Of a DNA stretch of 64,000 nucleotides, positions 56,761 through 64,000 are shown piece after piece (position 1 is the first letter of the stretch; the number at the start of each line of letters is the position of its first letter). A program made the position numbers and the translations under genes. The stretch is taken from assembly GCA_032622095.1 (NCBI GenBank), contig CP136066.1:202080978-202144977 (forward strand). Direction: 5' to 3'. The notes below the pieces were generated by a model, which searched no databases, was not told the DNA's origin, and worked only from the letters and a program-made list of their open reading frames with translations. This stretch comes from Siphonodentalium dalli. Lineage: Eukaryota; Mollusca; Scaphopoda; Gadilida; Siphonodentaliidae.

Positions 56761-58243
56761 TAATCAACTTTGTGTGGCCTAATTACCAACTACAACAATC
56801 CATTTTAAAACCATTAATTAACAATTAAATTAATTAAAACCATTAGGGGCAATCAGCGTATTCAATTACCCATTAATACTATATAAACCTTCTTAACAAA
56901 GAACATATTGAACTCTATTTTTGGTAATAACAATTATAACTCAGGCACTGATTCCGAATCATTTTACGATTACTCAGATTAATCATTTGATAAGTGCCCC
57001 AGACCACCCCCTGATGTATATTGAAACAATTATTTCCACCTCCTACCACCCACCTTGTATCTATTTTAATGGATACTTAACATTCCTCAGAATTACCTCA
57101 GCTAGCTGACCCTAATGGAAATAAATGGGTCTCGGTCTGCTTATTATGTTGTCCCCGATAACATTCAGTCACATGACAGTGCACCCAATCTGATTTTCTA
57201 TATTCTGCGCTCTTAATTTTACACAGCTTTAAATGATATTATGACATACATTATACATCACAGTACATATAAACCAATTTTACTGATGTTATACACACAA
57301 TTTATACAAGTTGTACTATTTTTCTGTAACATTGCACTGTCAACATGTACATGTATATGAATGTTATCAAAATAAAATCTAATCTAATTGCTTGGAATGT
57401 TTTACAACAGTATCTTTATTTGAAGATAAAATACAGGTTTGTGTATAACATGCTTGATGTTTGATAAATAGTATGATATTATTCATCAAACCTCAATCCT
57501 TAAAGTGGCACATTGTCTTCATGTCTCAAAATAAACCTACTAATTGCTTGATATCGTTTTTGTTTTTATTTTTTATTTTTTATTGAGAATGAAGTATATC
57601 AATGGAGGAAGAGACAAAATACATTCACGCATTCACGCTCTCAATCAAAGACATGGAAGAGTTTCACTCTTCCATGCTCTGGCCTACTTTCTTACCTGTG
57701 ACATGTAATTAGAAAATATGTAAAGGCACACAATGTGTTCGGACAACTTTACAAACACCGTTTAACTTAAAATCAAGATGAATCAGCGATACTAGGTACT
57801 ACCTTGACATATTTTTTACCCGAAATAGACTTTCTTTAGCTAGTACAACAATGGTGATAAAAAATATAAATAAAGAATTTCGTACTTTCTTACCTGTGAC
57901 ATATGTAATTAGAAAATATTTATAGGCACATAATGTGTTCGGACAATTTTAACGAACACTGTTCAACTTAAAAGCAAGACGAATCAGCGATACTAGGTAC
58001 TACCTTGACACATTTTTGCCCGAAAATGTACTTTCTACAACAATGGTGATAAAAAACAATAGATTATTTTTTTGTCTTCAGTATAACTTTAAATTTCCCT
58101 TATCAAACAGCTAAAGTGGTCGATGGTGTGTAATATTTAAGGTTTGCAGATTCAATGTTCCAAACACTATGTGCAGCTTTAATATTGCTTGATATTCTGA
58201 CGATGCATTGGTGAATATAGGTTGATCAGTAGGTGAATTACTC
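56761..58243. other. Downstream segment with a dispersed duplication
   Basis: 57688-57838 and 57888-58035 are diverged direct copies (shared tttcttacctgtgacat and gaatcagcgatactaggtac). No gene recognised. Confidence 0.55.
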
Positions 58244-58650
58244 ACAAGCTTGGAGAATGAGGTCCCCAGAACGTGAAATTATTGATGCTACCCAGAACAG
58301 CAGGCTAGCATCACCAAATTAACCCTCTGGGGGCCTCATTCTGCTTAGGCCTCATCTTCTGGGAAGTAGTCTCAAATTAACATTGTTTCAGTTACTTTTT
58401 CCCTTTAGTTTAGTTTCTATATCCCCTAATTTGCAGAGGATAAAATGCATAATCGAGATGACTAATGGGTAAACATCACCAACTTCAACTAGCGAACTTC
58501 AATCTGATCCTAGATCTCCCATAGCAGTTGAGGCCTAAGAGTAAGGAGGTTCCTGGAGGGGGAATTTGGTCGCTGTGTGAAATAGCATCACTAAATTCAC
58601 CCTCTGATGACCTCGTTCTGCAATGTCAGACACACTATATCCATGCTAGC
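58244..58650. mobile_element. Family D element, degraded full-length
   Basis: caagcttggagaatgaggtc to cagacacactatatccatgc, two decayed hairpins and the central atcaccaacttcaact segment. Confidence 0.75.
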
Positions 58651-58678
58651 ATACTATTCACCAAACCTCAATCCTTAA

Positions 58679-59070
58679 CCCTTTACCCAACAAACCGGCC
58701 AAAACCGGCCAAATAAAGCTTCAACAGCCTAAAATATCTTCGGTCTGTCTCAATAGAACCATACAAATATGGATATCATTGGAACCGGCTCCTTGACCAC
58801 ATTGTGATAGTTACAGTTATGCCCTGTGCCAATGCATTCTCTTATATATGCGAGTCGATCATAGGTCGCCTCGCATATATACGAGAATGCATTGGCCTAA
58901 AAAAAATCTTTTTTTTAAACTTTTTACCATTTTTTCTTACATTCTTTAACAATTTTATAATCTTTAATGTGTTAAGCCAATGCATTCTCTTATATATGCG
59001 AGGCGACCTATGGTCGACTCGCATATATAAGAGAATGCATTGGCACAGGGCCCTTCTGTTGGGTAAAGGG
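58679..59070. mobile_element. Family B piggyBac-like MITE (copy 5)
   Basis: ccctttacccaaca to ctgttgggtaaaggg, TTAA at 58675-58678 and 59071-59074. ORFs on both strands across it come from the hairpins. Confidence 0.92.
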
Positions 59071-59074
59071 TTAA

Positions 59075-59403
59075 AGAGGTACATTGCCTCATGACTCAAA
59101 TTAGACCTAGTAATTGCTTGATATTGTGATGATGCATGGGGTGAATATAGGTTGATTAGTAGATGAATAACTCATGTAGAAACTACATATATACCAGAAT
59201 GACGTAATGAAGTCACTAGGAAATAACCCCATGTGCAGGTATATGAAGTGCACAAAAGTAACATTGTTTTAAACTAATTCTAATAACTAGAACTTAAGTA
59301 AACCAAAACTAAAGAGTGGGTTAGGTTCTATAACCAGAACGGTAATTACCATTTCCTCTTTCGCACTTCGGTTCAGACTCTAAAGTCCACACACGATTTG
59401 TGA
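59075..59403. other. No gene seen
   Basis: 59095-59170 is a diverged repeat of 58180-58245 (shared tgcttgatattgtgatgatg-type text), so an older duplication has been split by the MITEs between them. Confidence 0.5.
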
Positions 59404-59826
59404 AAGCCTGGAAATAGTGTGTCTGACATTTGCAGAATGGTGTACCCAGAAGGTGAATTTAGTGACACATAGTGGGCTAGCATCACAAAATTCACCATTT
59501 GGGGATCTCATTCTGTTTAGGCTTCAATTGCTATGGGAGATCTAGGATCAGATTAAAGTTCCCCAGTTGAAGTTGGTGATGTTCACCCATTATAGTTACC
59601 TCGATTGTGCATTTTATTTTCTGCAAATTAGGGGATATAGAATCTGAACAGATCTGAGAAAAAGTAACTAAAAACAATGATAATTTGAGACTATAGATAC
59701 TTCCCAGAAGATGAGGTCCCCAGAGGGTGAATTTGGCAATGCTAGCCTACTGTGTGGGTAACATCACTAAATTAACCCTCTGTGGACCTCATTCTGCAAA
59801 TGTCAGACACACTATTTGCAGGACTG
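59404..59826. mobile_element. Family D element, full length, diverged
   Basis: aagcctggaaatagtgtgtc to cactatttgcagga, two hairpins with several mismatches each. Confidence 0.78.
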
Positions 59827-60651
59827 TGTGTCTGCATCACTCATGATGTCTGTATCGACACTATAATTTAAATCTGACATTTTTAAAATCAATGATTTTA
59901 TTCTAACTAATTTTATCCATGCCACAGGCAGGAATTAGCATTCGGAATGACACCCAGCTACATGTAGCTATTAATAGAAATATAATACATCATTGAGCAT
60001 TAAATATATATGAAATGTTGCCACCATTATGCATACACACATGTAATAACGGTATATTAAAGATTAATTTGACGATGCTGTCTCTTTCACTTTGATCACG
60101 ATGATTTGTAGTGTACGTACACTCAGCTCCATGATTGATTGGATCAAATAAACATGTTGAGGTAAAATCAAAGGATGTGTCACTTATTGTTCACACCTCT
60201 ATCAGAGTAAATCCAATTGGATGGGGAGTAATGACTTGGTGTTTTTGTAGGATCCTTTGATAATGCGGAAGAGTGATGTATGTTCACCTGCATCACACTG
60301 TGGTGTTTTTATAAACATTACCGTGATTAATAAGCATTAGTGTAACTAAATTAACTTGTGAACTCATCATATAACTATTTTGTTCACAAATTAATCCCAA
60401 AATATACAACCTTATTCAAATTGATCTCAAATGTATAGATCTGACTATCACTATCACTGTTTCTGGTTATTATCCTGTGATTATATCTTCTTAATAACAT
60501 AAATAAGACACATTATTATCTTCATTCAATGCAAAAATATGGTATTGGTATAAAACATGATGGTAGGTTGGCACCTGAAGGCTAACTGAATGAGGGGGTC
60601 CTCGTGAGTAAGCCCTGCAGTAACCACTTTTTGAGCAAAAACGTGCACGAG

Positions 60652-60682
<31 letters not shown>

Positions 60683-60742
60683 GCTTACTGACGGGTGTAT
60701 ACAGTATTATTATATATCCTTTGATGCTGTGGTGGATCATTG
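59827..60742. other. No gene seen; poly-C tract
   Basis: A run of 29 C at 60652-60680 sits between gtgagtaagccc and gggcttactgac, which are inverted copies of each other. Nothing else recognised. Confidence 0.55.
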
Positions 60743-60746
60743 TTAA

Positions 60747-60960
60747 CACTTTCATGACGGGAGATGCGCTGGTGCATTAAAGATCCTGTGCCAGTGCATT
60801 TTCTTATATATGCGAGTCTGCCATTGCGAGCCTCGCATAAATAAGAGAATGCACTGGCTTACAAGGTCAAGGTAATATTGTTAGGCCAATGTACTCTCTT
60901 ATATATGCGAGTCTCCCATTGCGAGCCTCACATAAATAAGATAATGCACTGGCTTACAAC
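60747..60960. mobile_element. Family C2 MITE, right end missing
   Basis: TTAA at 60743-60746, then cactttcatgacgggagatg and two hairpins; it stops after actggcttacaa. Confidence 0.75.
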
Positions 60961-61156
60961 GTGCTTCGGGGTGTGCGTCCATCCATGCATGTTGTCCGGA
61001 TGATAACTTTAGCAATATTAAACAGAATTTCTTGATATTTGGTACATGGTTCAAATTTGAGAATCATCAGATCAATATCTGAAAATTTCCCTCCAATGCA
61101 TAGGAATCCTTCTTCATGTTGATAATATTTCTTCTGTTTGTTGTCTGCACTTTTAT

Positions 61157-61672
61157 CAGGTCAGGCACATCCTGAATTCCACTATTATAGTGATATTTGA
61201 CTATAACATATTCATGTTTCCTTTATTTGCGTCGGGAATAGAAGACGGCGCATACCAGTGCACAGCCAAATGTCACTCATAACAATATCGCAGCGAATGA
61301 ACAGTCTTCAGACAAAATTCATTGTGCAATCGTTTGCGCCAGCTTTGATATTCAATCATATTATACTATTACTAATATATCCCGTGCTAATTGACAATAG
61401 CAGGATGACTCAATTGCTCCTTCATAACAATATTTCAACTAATTGCATGCTAATTGAGTTGCTTATCGTGTGCCGTCGTGATAAATCACTCTCCTGGACA
61501 AACTATATGCATGGTATCGAGTTAGTGCGATCTGATTTTGAATAATATTTCGTGGGAAATATGATTTTGGATTATCCCTCTTTTATCAAATTAACAAAAC
61601 AGTAATGGTCATATACCACTATTATAGTGGAATATCGCTATAATAGTGGAATTCGGGGTTTGCCTGACCTGT
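61157..61672. mobile_element. 516-bp inverted-repeat element
   Basis: aggtcaggcacatcctgaat with tccactattatagt at the left is mirrored by actataatagtgga... and gggtttgcctgacct at the right. A 95-codon ORF inside (61258-61545, +) has no recognised motif and is not called a gene. Confidence 0.82.
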
Positions 61673-61774
61673 TTATTACCTGAACATCCCTCTAAACAAA
61701 TAATAGCTAGTTGACCATTTCAATGTATACTTGTATATATAACTGATGAAAGAATCCATTCAGTATTGAAAGCG

Positions 61775-61995
61775 TTAAAGTGATGTGAAACACTCCGGTA
61801 GGGTGATAAAATCTGAGAATAATCGTGCTCAATCGTATTAAATCCATATTGATGCCACACACGCTCATTTTTATATATTAATTAAATGCAGTTACTCTCG
61901 ATGGCAAAATTTGTTTCATTTGTTTATCGCCAATAGTTGCGTCCCGAATCGAGAAGTAAATATTTACAATTGAGCGTAGTTCAGACAATGATTTC
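61775..61995. mobile_element. Family F element (copy 4, truncated)
   Basis: aaagtgatgtgaaacactcc and ggtagggtgat start, through tgcgtcccgaatcgaga, then broken off where the next element begins. Confidence 0.72.
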
Positions 61996-62563
61996 CTAGT
62001 CCAAGTCTTGTCGTACTAAAACCAGCTAAGATATTGGGATGGAGATGCTGGTATTTAGTCCGAGATTGCGCCCATAGCTTTCTTATGACACGAGTTACGC
62101 CCAGGATCTATGGCGGGAATCTGTGGTGTATTTTACTCGATTTACCTAACAAATCAATACATGATGCTATATACATCGGAAAGAGAGACATCTTATGGTC
62201 ATAATGGTGTATAATAATCTAACTTTAATGTTAAATTACACATAGAATATTCCGGTTGATTGCCACAAACATTGCTTTTTTTCTGTTTGTTTACGTTTTA
62301 ACTGAAAGCCGACGTGGTCCGAAGAACTCCGGCATAGCCGGAGTTTGTTCTGGGTATACTAGTTTCCGTTTCTATATATAGCGCGGGGTTTTCCGAACAA
62401 AATGGCGAAAACCGATCGCCCCAAAGTCAAATTTCCTATGTGCTTTGAGAACAATTCCCGCACTAAAAACTTAATGACACAATGGAGGATCAGAACAGTA
62501 GTTTTGTTGACGATTTTCATCCCAATATCTTAGCTGGTTTTAGTACGAGAAGACTTGGACTAG
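61996..62563. mobile_element. 568-bp inverted-repeat element
   Basis: ctagtccaagtcttgtcgta with ctaaaaccagctaagatatt is mirrored at 62523-62563. The interior includes a segment related to 42420-42600. Confidence 0.85.
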
Positions 62564-62565
62564 CC

Positions 62566-62818
62566 CAAGCCTTGAAATAGTGTGTCTGTCATTTGCAGAA
62601 TGAGGTCCCCAGAGGGTGAATTTAGTGATGCTACCCCGCATAGCGGGCTAGCATCACCAAATTCTCCCTCTGGGGACCTCATTCTGCTTACACCTCAGCA
62701 GAATGAGGTTCCAGAGGGTGAATTTGGTGATGCTAGCCCGCTATGCGGGGTAGCATCACTAAATTCACCCTCTGGGGACCTCATTCTGCAAATGACAGAC
62801 ACCCTATTTCAAGGCTTG
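62566..62818. mobile_element. Family D two-hairpin short element
   Basis: caagccttgaaatagtgtgt to ctatttcaaggcttg with two hairpins; almost the same as 47364-47616, pointing to recent movement. Confidence 0.9.
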
Positions 62819-62875
62819 TAAGCCAATTGTGTCCACAAATTATTAAATATTAAAATATACTGTTATATGATTATA

Positions 62876-63010
62876 AGAAATGACTTGCAGATCGATTGGG
62901 GTCATTGGTTTTGACCGGCAGAATAATTAAACAAAGTTCGGGACTCACACACTTTGTTTAATTTCTCTGCCGCTCAAAATCCAAGAACCCAAATCGATCT
63001 GCAAGTCAGT
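62876..63010. repeat. Inverted repeat, about 50-bp arms
   Basis: atgacttgcagatcgattgg and attaaacaaagt are mirrored by actttgtttaat and aatcgatctgcaagtcagt. Confidence 0.82.
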
Positions 63011-63054
63011 TCTCAATGCTATTTTTTAATAAACCTGGGTTTAATTATGTGGGT

Positions 63055-63815
63055 CAGTGATCAGTTCTAATTAAAATTAGAGCCTCGAACAAGCTCCGCA
63101 TTACAGAGTCTAAAGAAAATATCTGGGATTTCCATTACCACATACAAGCATTATGTCAGTGTCAGCCAGTCATAACATTTATCAGTAAAGCAATGCAGCC
63201 AATCAGGCGATTGTAAGAATTCATATACAGCAGTCGATTTGTCACATAGCTAAAAATAGTGAAATACATTTTCTGTCACATTGATAATTTAATGCATATA
63301 GCCTGGGAGCTATAAATTATTACTCACATGATTGAACACCAATGATATTGCGGCTAAGCATTTATCAGCGTGAAGCAGTCATGGCTAATTATTGAGCATG
63401 ATATTGAACCTTTGTTAACGAATACGGAAAGGATATCAACATATTGCTAATTGCGATTTGGATTGTATCCAAATAAAAACAATTTCACACAGTGTTCACA
63501 ATATTAGAAATTACGATAACTAATTAAACACTAAAAGTGCCTATGAAGAGTCCAGAATTTAATAATAATACCTAACAAGGAGAATAGAAATATGTATTTC
63601 CAAGAAATTCAACAGTTTACACCAGCTTGAAGCGGCGGATAAAAACAAAACCGACAGGAGATATCTGCCATTCATAAAACTGTTTGTGCGCTGTGATGTC
63701 ATACTGCATGCAATAGTTATTTATAGCAGTGGTACACAGTTAAATCCTTTAGACTCTGTAATACGGAGCATGTTTGAGAGTCTAATTTTTTTAATTAGAA
63801 CTGGTCGGTGATATG
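63055..63815. mobile_element. About 760-bp inverted-repeat element
   Basis: atcagttctaattaaaatta and gctccgcattacagagtcta at the left are mirrored by tagactctgtaatacggagc and ttaattagaactggtcg at the right. No coding frame recognised. Confidence 0.78.
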
Positions 63816-63846
63816 TCCTGATGTTTTTATTCATATGTTTTTATAC

Positions 63847-64000
63847 AGCAATGCTCTAAGTAATTGACTTCTTAACCACAGCAGAATTATGGGTAACTTT
63901 TCAGGATTTAGTCGGAAATATGGCTTGTTGCCATTCATCGGAAAGCTCTCCCCGAGAGCTTTCCGATGAATGGCAACAAGCCATATTTCCGACTAAATCC
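63847..64000. mobile_element. Family A foldback MITE, cut by window end
   Basis: acagcaatgctctaagtaat through ctctccccgagag into the right arm; the last bases match the other family A copies. Confidence 0.85.

Noticed and set aside
57418-57437. Candidate terminal ERMARD exon (region 57400-57440)
   Set aside because: The acceptor-like acaacag and a donor-like gtttgt bracket a short open stretch, but with the phase from exon 18 it hits a stop at once.
58804-59099. Overlapping ORFs on both strands
   Set aside because: They lie entirely within a family B MITE; similar ORFs recur at every copy of the hairpin cassette.
61258-61545. 95-codon ORF as a gene
   Set aside because: It is inside a 516-bp inverted-repeat element, with no motif and no sign of introns or conservation visible.

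Overview
This is animal nuclear DNA. It is AT-rich, has long introns with GT-AG boundaries, and is packed with short inverted-repeat transposons (MITEs), minisatellites, a tRNA-derived SINE and a LINE fragment. The repeat style and the frequent acatgta-type words suggest a marine lophotrochozoan, perhaps a bivalve mollusc. That placement is inference, because no host marker other than one conserved gene is present. The window holds one recognisable gene: ERMARD (endoplasmic reticulum membrane-associated RNA degradation protein, human C6orf70), on the + strand. I could chain 18 coding exons from the ATG at 13708 to 54148 with compatible splice phases throughout. They encode about 651 residues. 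The last coding exon or exons were not found and probably lie beyond the window. The protein carries two R-x4-H motifs (RNVAWHG near residues 193-199 and RDKLSHGE near 377-384), as expected of the HEPN-like DUF4209/ERMARD family. Layout: 1-13.7 kb is 5' flank. It contains foldback MITEs, a hAT-like element with an 8-bp target duplication, two copies of a 465-bp hairpin MITE, and a 3.6-kb array of a 54-bp repeat that happens to stay open in one frame. 13.7-54.1 kb is ERMARD; its introns are mostly repeats. 54.1-64 kb is downstream intron or flank with more MITEs, a complete hAT-type element and several other inverted-repeat elements. The most unusual feature is that splice junctions have seeded tandem repeats. 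The exon 6 donor, the exon 7 acceptor and the exon 8 acceptor each belong to a minisatellite whose unit is a copy of that exon-intron boundary (17-bp, 43-bp and 35-37-bp units). True splice sites therefore sit at the edge of arrays of 10 to about 28 near-identical decoys. In parallel, MITE ends or MITE-derived arrays lie within 10-35 bp of splice sites of exons 2, 4, 5, 11 and 15. Several MITE families with different termini share one hairpin cassette, and in two families part of an element has been amplified into 1.4-2.9 kb arrays.
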